From Bacteroides muris (ex Afrizal et al. 2022) (GTDB lineage Bacteria > Bacteroidota > Bacteroidia > Bacteroidales > Bacteroidaceae), in NCBI RefSeq assembly GCF_004793475.1, contig NZ_SRYZ01000024.1:1-59663 (forward strand): 59,663 nucleotides of DNA. The letters run 5' to 3'. A program made the translations under genes and the position numbers. Positions 37,534 through 45,686 of the stretch are shown in pieces. The notes below the pieces were generated by a model, which did not search any database, was not told where the DNA came from, and saw nothing but the letters and a program-made list of their open reading frames with translations. Position 1 is the stretch's first letter. Every line of letters begins with the position of its first letter.

Positions 37534-38355
37534 ATGCATACAAGAAAAGAACAAATGGAAGCCTTCGGCCGCTTCCTCGACATACTCGACGAGCTGCGCG
37601 AGAAATGTCCCTGGGACTGCAAGCAGACCAACGAAAGCCTGCGCCCCAATACCATCGAAGAGACTTATGAACTTTGCGACGCCCTGATACGCGATGACAA
37701 GAATGACATCTGCAAAGAGCTGGGCGACGTACTGCTGCACGTAGCATTTTATGCCAAGATAGGCAGTGAATCCGATGATTTCGACATGAAGGATGTTTGC
37801 GACTGTCTTTGCGAAAAGCTTATCTTCCGCCATCCGCACGTATTCGGTGATGTAAAGGCCGAAACCGCAGGCCAGGTTTCTGAAAACTGGGAACAGCTAA
37901 AATTGAAGGAAAAAGATGGGAACAAAACAGTGCTGAGCGGTGTACCCGCTGCCCTACCCTCGCTCATCAAGGCCTACCGCATCCAGGACAAGGCACGCAA
38001 TGTAGGATTTGACTGGGAGGAACGCGAGCAAGTGTGGGATAAGGTAAAAGAAGAAATCCAAGAATTCCAGGCTGAAGTCGCCCACATGGATAAAGAAAAG
38101 GCTGAAGCTGAATTCGGCGATGTCATGTTCAGCCTCATCAACGCTGCCCGCCTCTACAAAATCAATCCGGACAATGCGCTGGAACAGACCAACCAGAAGT
38201 TCATCAACCGCTTCAACTATGTAGAAGCGCACAGCATCAAGGAGGGCAAAAACCTCCATGACATGACGCTGGAGGAGATGGATAAGCTATGGAACGAAGC
38301 GAAAGTACTGGAAAAAGAAGGGAAACAAGATGATTCTTCTAAAGGTCAGGTTTAG
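37534..38355 (+). CDS. mazG: Nucleoside triphosphate pyrophosphohydrolase MazG
   Basis: MazG hydrolyses nucleoside triphosphates to monophosphates, cleaning the pool or lowering ppGpp. The 273-residue protein starts at ATG 37534 and carries two MazG folds. The first has CPWDCKQTNESLRPNTIEETYEL and KELGDVLLHV (the ExxD metal site); the second has AEAEFGDVMFSLINAARL. This tandem form matches E. coli MazG. The C-terminus runs into a 21-bp tandem repeat, so its last residues (SSKGQV) are encoded by repeat DNA. Confidence 0.93.
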   Translation: MHTRKEQMEAFGRFLDILDELREKCPWDCKQTNESLRPNTIEETYELCDALIRDDKNDICKELGDVLLHVAFYAKIGSESDDFDMKDVCDCLCEKLIFRHPHVFGDVKAETAGQVSENWEQLKLKEKDGNKTVLSGVPAALPSLIKAYRIQDKARNVGFDWEEREQVWDKVKEEIQEFQAEVAHMDKEKAEAEFGDVMFSLINAARLYKINPDNALEQTNQKFINRFNYVEAHSIKEGKNLHDMTLEEMDKLWNEAKVLEKEGKQDDSSKGQV

Positions 38356-38404
38356 CTGGCTAAAGTAAAGGTTTAGGGAACTAAAGTAGAGGTTTAGCAA
38401 GGCT
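38341..38404. repeat. Three degenerate 21-22 bp tandem repeats at the mazG 3' end
   Basis: Units begin at 38341, 38362 and 38383. They share AAAGt...AGGTTTAG and end in GCT or ACT; a partial fourth (AAAACAAGG) follows. The first unit includes the last five codons and the stop of mazG. Confidence 0.7.
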
Positions 38405-38431
38405 AAAACAAGGTATCTATCATTAACAAAA

Positions 38432-38462
38432 GAAGGTTGCTCACATCATTGTGGCAACCTTC
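38432..38462. terminator. Bidirectional terminator between mazG and the Spy-like gene
   Basis: GAAGGTTGC (38432-38440) pairs with GCAACCTTC (38454-38462), with an inner CAC/GTG. Both arms have A- or T-rich flanks, fitting the two converging genes. Confidence 0.7.
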
Positions 38463-38484
38463 CTTATTTGTATTCATTCACTAT

Positions 38485-38958
38485 TCATCTTTTTCCTTGT
38501 GTTTTTCGTGGAGAAGCATCCCCCTTTTTATGCATGCCTTTCAGTAATTCACGGTGGAAACGCATTTCAGCCCTTTGCACCAGATAAATCTTTTTACAAG
38601 GCAATATTTTCTTGAACTTATCAAAGTAGGTCTTGTCCAACCGGTCAGAAGCGATACGGGCATCATATACACCTTCCATAATTTCCTCATACTGGGCTTC
38701 GGTTGTTTTTTCATCTTTCCCTTGTCGAAGCAACTTCCAAGCCTCGTCATTTAGCTGTTTCTTCCGGTCCTGCAATTCAAAATACAATGGGAAGAACTTG
38801 GCTGCCTCCTCACTCGTCAGTCCGGCTTTCTCCGTTATAAACGCTTTTTGTTTGGCACGAAACTCTTCAGGTGACAGATGCTGGTCACATCCATCGCTAG
38901 CCCAAAGCAGAGGCATAATGCCACATATCATAACCAATAAAACAATCAGTCTTTTCAT
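38485..38958 (-). CDS. Small periplasmic Spy/CpxP-like protein
   Basis: This 157-residue exported protein starts at ATG 38958 with a signal peptide (MKRLIVLLVMICGIMPLL to WAS). The mature part is helical and charged, with LSPEEFRAKQKAFITEKAGLT and AAKFFPLYFELQDRKKQLN, which resemble the LTxxQ repeats of Spy/CpxP chaperones. It is the third gene of the sigma factor unit, 25 bp after the putative anti-sigma gene, and is probably part of its regulon or control. The C-terminus is basic. Confidence 0.7.
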   Translation of the reverse strand: MKRLIVLLVMICGIMPLLWASDGCDQHLSPEEFRAKQKAFITEKAGLTSEEAAKFFPLYFELQDRKKQLNDEAWKLLRQGKDEKTTEAQYEEIMEGVYDARIASDRLDKTYFDKFKKILPCKKIYLVQRAEMRFHRELLKGMHKKGDASPRKTQGKR

Positions 38959-38983
38959 TTTTAAATAGTTGAGTGTTGTTACC

Positions 38984-39349
38984 TTATTCTGCATCAGAGT
39001 CTGCCAAATAAACATACAATGAATAATCATCCAGCATGGAATTCTCTACAGCCATATTAATATATTCCATTTCTGTTTCCGTATCATCAGCAGCCATACG
39101 CTCTACAGATGGAGTATGCTCCGAAGAAGCTACACGGATAATCAATGCCGCACCTATAAACATGGCGGTCATATACAACCAAGGCCTTACCTTCTGCCAT
39201 ATTGTAGGCTCTGTCTGCACAGCAGTGAGTTTTTCTTTTTCGGGAAGCCGGTTCATTACCTCTGAAGTAAGATTCTCAAAGTAGCCGTCAGGAACGCGGA
39301 AAGGATTTTCCGTCCCTATCTTTTTCAGTATTTTATCTTCTTCTTTCAT
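38984..39349 (-). CDS. Putative anti-sigma factor, single-pass membrane protein
   Basis: This 121-residue protein has a cytosolic N-terminal half (KKIGTENPFRVPDGYFENL), one membrane segment at about residues 57-74 (LYMTAMFIGAALIIRVA), and an acidic outer tail with repeated Tyr/Asp. This is the layout of short anti-sigma factors. It lies 47 bp after an ECF sigma gene, which supports the role, though no zinc-binding anti-sigma motif is seen. The outer tail might interact with the Spy-like protein encoded next. Confidence 0.7.
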   Translation of the reverse strand: MKEEDKILKKIGTENPFRVPDGYFENLTSEVMNRLPEKEKLTAVQTEPTIWQKVRPWLYMTAMFIGAALIIRVASSEHTPSVERMAADDTETEMEYINMAVENSMLDDYSLYVYLADSDAE

Positions 39350-39396
39350 AAGCTTTATCCTTTCTGTTTAATTAGACATTGTTTTGTGGCAAAGGT

Positions 39397-39969
39397 TTAA
39401 TACTCCTCACCCAAAAACTTTTCTATTTTCTTCACGGCATGGTGATAGGAAGCCTTCAAGGCACCTACGGAAGTACCAAATATATCGGACATCTCTTCGT
39501 ATTTCATTTCCTGGTAATACTTCAGGTTAAACACCATACGTTGTTTTTCCGGCAAGGCAAGCAAGGCTTTTTGCAAAGCCATCTCTGCTTTATCACCGGA
39601 GAAGTAAGGATCACTTTCAAGCTTTTGAAGTGCATCTGCCTCGGGGTCATCCAAAGAGACTGTGGAAGCAGCCCGTTGTTTGTTCAGAAAAGTGAGGCAT
39701 TCATTCAAGGCTATGCGATAGAGCCAGGTAGAGAGTTTAGCCTCTGCCCTGAAATAATCTATATTAATCCATGCTTTAATGAAAGTATTCTGAAGTAAAT
39801 CATTGGCATCTTCATGAGAGAGGACTATACGACGAATCTGCCAATACAGCTGCTCGCTATATTGGGCAACAATCATCTCAAATCCCCGCTTTTGTGTGCT
39901 TTCGTCTTGTAGAAGAGCCAACACTTCGCGTTCATTATAGGAAGGGGTCATATGTTTTTCTATTCGCAT
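39397..39969 (-). CDS. ECF-type RNA polymerase sigma factor
   Basis: This sigma-70 family factor of up to 190 residues contains region 2 (QIRRIVLSHEDANDLLQNTFIKAW, with the typical DxxDxxQ-type pattern) and region 4 (LPEKQRMVFNLKYYQEMKYEEMSDIFGTS, HTH). It directs transcription of an envelope or stress regulon that is probably self-controlled. A later ATG at 39951 (MTPSYNE) is an equally good start. TATCTTTG lies 16 bp upstream. The next two genes encode a likely anti-sigma factor and a Spy-like protein. Confidence 0.9.
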   Translation of the reverse strand: MRIEKHMTPSYNEREVLALLQDESTQKRGFEMIVAQYSEQLYWQIRRIVLSHEDANDLLQNTFIKAWINIDYFRAEAKLSTWLYRIALNECLTFLNKQRAASTVSLDDPEADALQKLESDPYFSGDKAEMALQKALLALPEKQRMVFNLKYYQEMKYEEMSDIFGTSVGALKASYHHAVKKIEKFLGEEY

Positions 39970-39985
39970 TTATTTTTTAGACTGC

Positions 39986-39993
39986 CAAAGATA
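39986..39993 (-). promoter_or_regulatory. -7 box of the sigma factor operon
   Basis: TATCTTTG on the minus strand lies 16 bp before the first ATG (34 bp before the second). No -33 TTG is seen, so it might instead be recognised by another sigma factor. Confidence 0.5.
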
Positions 39994-40006
39994 CAAAAAG
40001 TTTAAT

Positions 40007-40921
40007 TCATACCGATACACAAAGTGTCTCTTTAGCAAGCTGTGTGTCCGGAAAGATGGCAACAGCTTCTTTCAACAGAACATTTTCATTCTCATAACGG
40101 GCAGAAAAATGTCCTATCATCAATTTTTTTGCTCCTGCCTCCCTGGCTATCCATGCAGCCTGCGTGGCTGTGGTATGGAATGTCTCCTTGGCACGCGGCG
40201 CATCTTCATCAGCAAAAGTAGCCTCGTGAAATAACAAGTCAACTCCTTTTATCTGCTCTACAATAGAAGGCAAATAAATTGTATCCGAACAATATGCATA
40301 ACTGCGAGGAGATTCAGAAGGACGCGTCAAACGGGCATTTGCTATAATTTCTCCCTCCGGAGTTACATAATCGGCTCCATTCTTAATGCGGTTCAACTCA
40401 TATACCGGCACCTGATAAAAGTCTATCATTTCACGGATGATATGGTTAGGACGCTGCTTCTCTGCAAACAAAAAGCCACAGCATGGCATACGATGGCGTA
40501 AGGGAATGGTAGTAACCGTCAACGAACGGTCTTCATAAATCTGTATCGGTTCTTTAGCATCAAACTCATGGAAAAGAACTTGGTACGTCATCTGTTTATT
40601 AAAAAATTCAAACATAGGCACCAGCAAATCTCTCAGTCCTTTGGGAGAATGGATATGCAGCTCGGCTGTACGTCCTAAAAGATTAAGTGTGGAAACCAAC
40701 CCCAATAAGCCAAAACAATGGTCTCCATGTAAATGGGAGATAAAGATATGATTCAAACGTGAAAACTTCAGATGCGATTTACGGAACTGCAACTGTGCTC
40801 CTTCCCCACAATCAATCATAAACAGCTTGTCGCGCACATTCACGATTTGAGACGTAGGGAAATGACGCGTTGTGGGTAAAGCGGAACCGCAACCAAGAAT
40901 ATGTAACTCAAATTTCTCCAT
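40007..40921 (-). CDS. rnz: Ribonuclease Z
   Basis: RNase Z is the zinc endonuclease that trims tRNA 3' ends. The 304-residue protein starts at ATG 40921 (MEKFELHILGCGSALPT). It has the metallo-beta-lactamase metal motif HLHGDHCFGL, further ligands in YCSDT and LLFHEATF, and the closing HFSARY motif. Length and motifs fit the short bacterial form. A TATATTTG box lies 7 bp upstream, so the transcript may be almost leaderless. Confidence 0.94.
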   Translation of the reverse strand: MEKFELHILGCGSALPTTRHFPTSQIVNVRDKLFMIDCGEGAQLQFRKSHLKFSRLNHIFISHLHGDHCFGLLGLVSTLNLLGRTAELHIHSPKGLRDLLVPMFEFFNKQMTYQVLFHEFDAKEPIQIYEDRSLTVTTIPLRHRMPCCGFLFAEKQRPNHIIREMIDFYQVPVYELNRIKNGADYVTPEGEIIANARLTRPSESPRSYAYCSDTIYLPSIVEQIKGVDLLFHEATFADEDAPRAKETFHTTATQAAWIAREAGAKKLMIGHFSARYENENVLLKEAVAIFPDTQLAKETLCVSV

Positions 40922-40928
40922 AATGTGA

Positions 40929-40936
40929 CAAATATA
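40929..40936 (-). promoter_or_regulatory. -7 box of rnz
   Basis: TATATTTG on the minus strand ends 7 bp before the rnz ATG. TTTCG near 40957 could be the -33. Confidence 0.45.
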
Positions 40937-40957
40937 GCTATTTATCCGCACAAACAC

Positions 40958-40998
40958 GAAAAAGAGGATTGCAAAACCAACAGTTTTCGCAATCCTCT
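40958..40998 (-). terminator. Terminator of the lipoprotein gene at 41068
   Basis: AGAGGATTGC (40963-40972) pairs with 40989-40998 and has an inner AAAAC/GTTTT pairing. On the minus strand a T-run follows. Confidence 0.8.
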
Positions 40999-41067
40999 CC
41001 TCATATCTACGTATAAAAAGCTCAGCACATTTCTTTACAGTGCGTATTATATGCAAAAAAATATCCT

Positions 41068-41865
41068 CTATTTCAAGAGCATTGTTATCTCAGCAACACT
41101 GAACATAAACTCCGTACTATCACCGGAAACATCCCCCACATAGCGATAAACCAGACCTTTGTTATTCTTCACACATGCCTCCAAGAATACTTTCAATGCC
41201 GGCTCTGACACATTCAAGGACCCCTTGACATTTTGTTTCATCTGCTCCTCATTTCCTTTCAAGGAAGCTATATCCATAGAGTTCTCATCTATAGTATAAG
41301 TATAGACCACATTCTCCGCCTCTATTGCCAGTTTCTCAAGTACAGTGACTTCGTCTACCCTCATAGGACAAGAAATATTGGTAGCCTTCACAAGTTCCTC
41401 CAGTTTCTTCTGTTCGCTTTCTTCCTTCGAAACCTTCTGATTCAGGATATTTTCCAAGTCCTTTGTATCCAACAGACACTCTGCCTCTTTCCCGGTAGCA
41501 TTCCCTTTATAAACGAATTTCATCCCGGATTTAGTATCAACCACCATTTCCAACAGTTTCCTGATATTGTCTTTAGGATTACTGAACATGGCGATTGTAG
41601 TTGACTTCATGACATCCGGATGCTTTTCCCAAGCCTCAAAATCCGCATAATCTTCGTTCATCAACATAGAATATACCACATTAGTTCCGTCAAAAACAAT
41701 GCTTGACACCTCGCCAGCCGTCCCCATACTCATCGGACACTGCTTGTTGGCAATTTCTATGGCCATTTTCAATTTAGACTTCTGACTGCATGCAGTCAGT
41801 AACATCAATGACAGGCAAGCGAACAATACCGTCTTCCCCGCACTTTTGAACATATTTTCCATCAT
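41068..41865 (-). CDS. Lipoprotein with two copies of a CPM-motif domain
   Basis: This 265-residue predicted lipoprotein has a signal peptide ending in LLTAC. The mature part appears duplicated. IANKQCPMSMG with VVYSMLMNE in the first half corresponds to ATNISCPMRVDE with VVYTYTIDEN in the second. Each half then has a Lys/Glu-rich helix and a closing segment (GMKFVYKGNATG, GLVYRYVGDVSG). The repeated Cys-Pro-Met could bind metal or form disulfides. I do not recognise a named family. It is monocistronic with its own terminator. Confidence 0.7.
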   Translation of the reverse strand: MMENMFKSAGKTVLFACLSLMLLTACSQKSKLKMAIEIANKQCPMSMGTAGEVSSIVFDGTNVVYSMLMNEDYADFEAWEKHPDVMKSTTIAMFSNPKDNIRKLLEMVVDTKSGMKFVYKGNATGKEAECLLDTKDLENILNQKVSKEESEQKKLEELVKATNISCPMRVDEVTVLEKLAIEAENVVYTYTIDENSMDIASLKGNEEQMKQNVKGSLNVSEPALKVFLEACVKNNKGLVYRYVGDVSGDSTEFMFSVAEITMLLK

Positions 41866-41938
41866 AAATAAAAATTTATAAAAAGAAAGGGCACTTGTAA
41901 TATAAGTGCCCTACTCTTAATTTATAGTTTAATAATAG

Positions 41939-43735
41939 TTACTTCTTTCCAGCTTCCATCTGCTCTTTCAAAGCAGCCAAAGCGTCAATGTCACCCAGAG
42001 TAGTAGATGCAGCCTGATTTTGGATGGCAGGAGCAACGTCTTCTCTCTTATTGGCTGACTTCTTGGCAGCAGCCTTCTTTTCAGCTCTTTCTTCTGCCTT
42101 TGCAGCATCTTCGAAGATACGGCTGTGAGAAAGGATGATACGCTTAGCGTCCTTATTGAACTCGATTACCTTGAACTCAAGTTTCTCGTCCAACTGAGCC
42201 TGTGAGCCGTCTTCCTTAACGAGGTGTTTCGGAGTAGCGAAACCTTCTACACCATAAGGCAGAGCTACAACAGCACCCTTATCCAACATTTCGATGATAG
42301 TACCTTCGTGTACAGAACCTACTGTAAATACTGTTTCAAATACATCCCAGGGATTTTCTTCGAGCTGCTTGTGACCGAGGCTCAAGCGGCGGTTTTCCTT
42401 GTCGATTTCCAATACCTGCACGTCAATATCAGCACCAATCTGAGTGAATTCAGACGGATGTTTAACCTTCTTCGTCCAAGACAAATCAGAAATGTGAATC
42501 AAGCCGTCAACGCCTTCTTCGATTTCAACAAATACACCGAAGTTAGTGAAGTTGCGAACTTTTGCAGTGTGCTTGCTGCCGATAGGATACTTCTCTTCGA
42601 TAGTTTCCCAAGGATCAGACTTCAGCTGCTTGATACCCAAAGACATCTTACGTTCTTCGCGGTCCAGAGTCAGGACTACTGCTTCCACTTCATCACCTAC
42701 CTTCATGAAGTCTTGTGCAGAACGCAAGTGCTGTGACCAAGACATTTCAGATACGTGAATCAGACCTTCAACACCGGCAGCAATTTCGATGAATGCACCA
42801 TAGTCAGCCATAACAACTACTTTACCATTTACATGATCACCCACCTTCAGATTACCATCCAAGGCATCCCAAGGATGCGGAGTGAGTTGTTTCAAGCCAA
42901 GAGCAATGCGCTTCTTCTCATCATCGAAGTCAAGGATAACGACGTTGAGTTTCTGGTCGAGTTCAACCACTTCTTTCGGATCGCTGACACGGCCCCAAGA
43001 AAGATCTGTGATGTGAATCAAACCGTCTACGCCACCCAGGTCAATAAATACACCATAGGAAGTGATATTTTTAACGGTACCTTCGAGGACTTGTCCCTTT
43101 TCGAGTTTACCGATGATTTCCTTCTTCTGTTGTTCCAGCTCAGCTTCGATAAGAGCCTTGTGAGAAACAACCACGTTCTTGAATTCCTGATTGATTTTAA
43201 CAACCTTGAATTCCATAGTTTTGCCAACGAATACATCGTAATCGCGGATAGGCTTCACGTCGATTTGAGAACCCGGCAAGAAAGCTTCGATGCCGAATAC
43301 GTCCACAATCATACCACCCTTTGTGCGACATTTGATGTAACCCTTGATAATTTCTTCGTTTTCCAAAGCAGCGTTTACGCGATCCCAAGAACGGGTAGCA
43401 CGAGCTTTACGGTGAGACAGTACAAGCTGTCCTTTTTTGTCTTCCTGATTTTCGATGTATACTTCAACAGTATCACCAATCTTAAGCTCAGGGTTGTAAC
43501 GGAATTCACTCATCGGAATGATACCGTCTGATTTGTAACCGATATTCACAACTACTTCACGCTTGTTCATTGCAATTACGGTTCCGTCAACTACCTCGCG
43601 GTCGTTAACCTTATTCAACGTATTGTCATACGCCTTTTCCAGTTCTTCGTGGCTTGCACTGGCTACTGATTCGCCGTTCTCATAAGCATCCCAGTTGAAG
43701 TCTTCAATAGGAGCTACATTCTTTAAATTTTCCAT
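41939..43735 (-). CDS. rpsA: 30S ribosomal protein S1
   Basis: S1 binds mRNA and helps the 30S subunit start on structured leaders. The 598-residue protein has about six S1 (OB-fold) repeats, with the recurring pattern GVFIDLGGVDGLIHITDLSW, GAFIEIAAGVEGLIHVSEMSW and GVFVEIEEGVDGLIHISDLSW, each followed by KRI/RR-type ALG or SLG HKQL segments. An Ala/Lys/Glu-rich tail ends it. It has a textbook promoter and is divergent from the esterase gene. Confidence 0.95.
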   Translation of the reverse strand: MENLKNVAPIEDFNWDAYENGESVASASHEELEKAYDNTLNKVNDREVVDGTVIAMNKREVVVNIGYKSDGIIPMSEFRYNPELKIGDTVEVYIENQEDKKGQLVLSHRKARATRSWDRVNAALENEEIIKGYIKCRTKGGMIVDVFGIEAFLPGSQIDVKPIRDYDVFVGKTMEFKVVKINQEFKNVVVSHKALIEAELEQQKKEIIGKLEKGQVLEGTVKNITSYGVFIDLGGVDGLIHITDLSWGRVSDPKEVVELDQKLNVVILDFDDEKKRIALGLKQLTPHPWDALDGNLKVGDHVNGKVVVMADYGAFIEIAAGVEGLIHVSEMSWSQHLRSAQDFMKVGDEVEAVVLTLDREERKMSLGIKQLKSDPWETIEEKYPIGSKHTAKVRNFTNFGVFVEIEEGVDGLIHISDLSWTKKVKHPSEFTQIGADIDVQVLEIDKENRRLSLGHKQLEENPWDVFETVFTVGSVHEGTIIEMLDKGAVVALPYGVEGFATPKHLVKEDGSQAQLDEKLEFKVIEFNKDAKRIILSHSRIFEDAAKAEERAEKKAAAKKSANKREDVAPAIQNQAASTTLGDIDALAALKEQMEAGKK

Positions 43736-43801
43736 TAATAAATAAATTGTTTAACTCGTTAATTAAGTGAGACTTTATGTTGACTCATTGTAAATCGGCC
43801 A

Positions 43802-43832
43802 CAAAGATAGAAGTATTTTCTTGAACTACAAA
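43802..43832 (-). promoter_or_regulatory. Promoter of rpsA
   Basis: Minus strand: TTTG (43829-43832), a 19-bp spacer, TATCTTTG (43802-43809). A full consensus match, 66 bp before the start codon. Confidence 0.8.
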
Positions 43833-43886
43833 ACAAAAAGCACTCAAAACAGCAGTGGAATAATCAATTAAAGAACAAAAAAATAG

Positions 43887-43894
43887 TACCTTTG
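43887..43894 (+). promoter_or_regulatory. -7 box of the esterase gene
   Basis: TACCTTTG lies 36 bp before the ATG at 43931, back to back with the rpsA promoter. No clear -33. Confidence 0.5.
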
Positions 43895-43930
43895 CATCGT
43901 TTCATTTATACATAATTTCAATAATTTATC

Positions 43931-44752
43931 ATGAAAAAAATAATCGCATGCATTTCCATCATTTGCTATACATTATTATGTTATAGCCAAAATCAGGCAA
44001 CGGACAACAACTACCGTACACAAAAGAACATTTCCTATCTTCATCCCGGCGAAAAGGACAGTTATAAGCTGGAGCGTTGCAAACTCGACCTCTATTATCC
44101 TACTGATAAAAAAGGATTTGCCACCCTTGTCTGGTTCCACGGTGGAGGACTGGAAGCCGGAGAAAAACATTTTCCGAAGGAATTCCTGGGGCAAGGCTAC
44201 GCCGTGATAGCCGTAAACTACCGACTCAGTCCGCGTGCGCAAAATCCTGCCTACACGGAAGATGCCGCAGAGGCCGTTGCTTGGACTTTCGAGAATATAG
44301 AAGAATTCGGAGGAGATAAAGACAAAATATACATAGCCGGTCATTCAGCCGGTGGTTATCTCTGTCTGACACTCAATCTGGACAAGAGTTACCTGGCAAA
44401 GTGGAATATTGACGCCAACAGCCTGGCAGGTGCTTTCCCCATCAGCGGACAGACCACTACCCATTATACCATCCGCAAAGAACGCGGGCTGCCTTCCGAC
44501 ACTCCGATTATAGACAAATATGCTCCTTCCAATAACGTAAGAAAAGACGCTTCACCCATGATACTTATCACTGGCGACAAAGAGTTGGAGATGCTGGCAC
44601 GCTATGAAGAAAATGCCCATTTGCATGCTCTTCTCAAAGCATTGGGACAAAAATCCACCCTCTATCAGATGGAGGGATTTGACCATGGTACGGTGGTCAC
44701 TCCAGCCTGCACTTTGATAAACAGCTATATGAAGAAGGCAGGCAAGAAGTAA
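43931..44752 (+). CDS. Exported alpha/beta hydrolase (esterase/lipase type)
   Basis: This 273-residue exported enzyme has a signal peptide (cleaved near residue 20, after CYS). The esterase signatures are WFHGGGLEAG (oxyanion hole), GHSAGGYL (nucleophile Ser in GxSxG), ITGDKE (Asp) and GFDHGTV (His). The order and spacing match the hormone-sensitive-lipase/carboxylesterase group. The substrate is unknown; it could be deacetylation of glycans or ester hydrolysis. It stands alone and converges with coaW, 3 bp away. Confidence 0.85.
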   Translation: MKKIIACISIICYTLLCYSQNQATDNNYRTQKNISYLHPGEKDSYKLERCKLDLYYPTDKKGFATLVWFHGGGLEAGEKHFPKEFLGQGYAVIAVNYRLSPRAQNPAYTEDAAEAVAWTFENIEEFGGDKDKIYIAGHSAGGYLCLTLNLDKSYLAKWNIDANSLAGAFPISGQTTTHYTIRKERGLPSDTPIIDKYAPSNNVRKDASPMILITGDKELEMLARYEENAHLHALLKALGQKSTLYQMEGFDHGTVVTPACTLINSYMKKAGKK

Positions 44753-44755
44753 CCA

Positions 44756-45586
44756 CTATCCTTGCCTTTCTTTTACGTATGCCAATGCCGCTCCTATCGC
44801 TGTTCTATATTCAGCATAGGGCGGTATATGGAAATGTACATGATAGATATCATCCATTTTAGAAAATACCTCCCGGCACTGGGGCAGTTGGGTAAGATTT
44901 CCTATCAGAACAAAATCCTTAATAGGACTGTTCAAAGCTGACAGTACAGCAGCTCCTCCAATGGTTTGAAGTACAGTACAGATGATGCCGCAAGCAATAT
45001 CTTCTTGGGAAGCATTACTATCCGCCTTTCCGAAAAGGGAGGCGGTGGCGCTTACGGGTAAGTCAGGCAAAGCAACATTACAAATGTCACCTATTTGCAA
45101 GTTGATACGGGTCACATCCCCTTTCTCTGCCAACTCGGACACCTGATGGATGTCATGGGTTTTCAGTAGCAGCCTCGACAACCCCTGCAAGGTACCTCCA
45201 CCAATTCCCAAACCACCAATATGCTGTATCTTATCTCTGTCTATTTTCACAAAAGAAGTACCGGTACCCATACTGACCACAATCAGTTGGTCTATCTCCG
45301 TCGCATGCCTGGCTCCCAAGCCATTGGCAATAAACTCATCCGTTTTGCGGGTAGGCAATCCGTATAAAGGACTGTCGACAAATGCGCTTCCTACTCCTGT
45401 CAGCATCACTTGCTCCACATCAGACAACTGTATGCCATTGTCATAAATATACTTGCCGAATGCTCCAAACAAGGAAGTCACCGGATCGGTTGCCGTAATA
45501 AACATTGGAGACTGTATCTGCCCCTCATTGATTCCAACGATTTTCGTGGTACTTCCACCCACATCTATTCCTATCACTATACCCAT
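44756..45586 (-). CDS. coaW: Type II pantothenate kinase
   Basis: This 276-residue Fumble-type pantothenate kinase of the ASKHA superfamily starts with GIDVGGSTTKIVG (phosphate loop). It continues with VMLTGVGSAF, VSMGTGTSFV and GGLGIGGGTLQGL, and ends with AIGAALAY. The type II enzyme is generally insensitive to CoA feedback. It is encoded in the same window as coaX (type III), so the strain has two pantothenate kinases of unrelated type. A consensus promoter precedes it. Confidence 0.88.
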   Translation of the reverse strand: MGIVIGIDVGGSTTKIVGINEGQIQSPMFITATDPVTSLFGAFGKYIYDNGIQLSDVEQVMLTGVGSAFVDSPLYGLPTRKTDEFIANGLGARHATEIDQLIVVSMGTGTSFVKIDRDKIQHIGGLGIGGGTLQGLSRLLLKTHDIHQVSELAEKGDVTRINLQIGDICNVALPDLPVSATASLFGKADSNASQEDIACGIICTVLQTIGGAAVLSALNSPIKDFVLIGNLTQLPQCREVFSKMDDIYHVHFHIPPYAEYRTAIGAALAYVKERQG

Positions 45587-45605
45587 AGTTACAAGTAATT
45601 TGCAG

Positions 45606-45635
45606 CAAAGGTACGAAAGAAACGATAATTGACAA
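45606..45635 (-). promoter_or_regulatory. Promoter of coaW
   Basis: Minus strand: TTG (45633-45635), a 19-bp spacer, TACCTTTG (45606-45613), 20 bp before the start. The -33 lies inside an inverted repeat (45629-45674). Confidence 0.7.
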
Positions 45636-45674
45636 TTGATTAATGTGATAATGTGCCAATATACTAATTGTCAA
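45629..45674. terminator. Inverted repeat between coaW and the DUF5686 gene
   Basis: TTGACAATT (45629-45637) pairs with AATTGTCAA (45666-45674) over a 28-nt loop. It may end transcripts from the upstream barrel gene; it lacks a clean T-run. Confidence 0.45.
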
Positions 45675-45686
45675 ATTACCACATTG

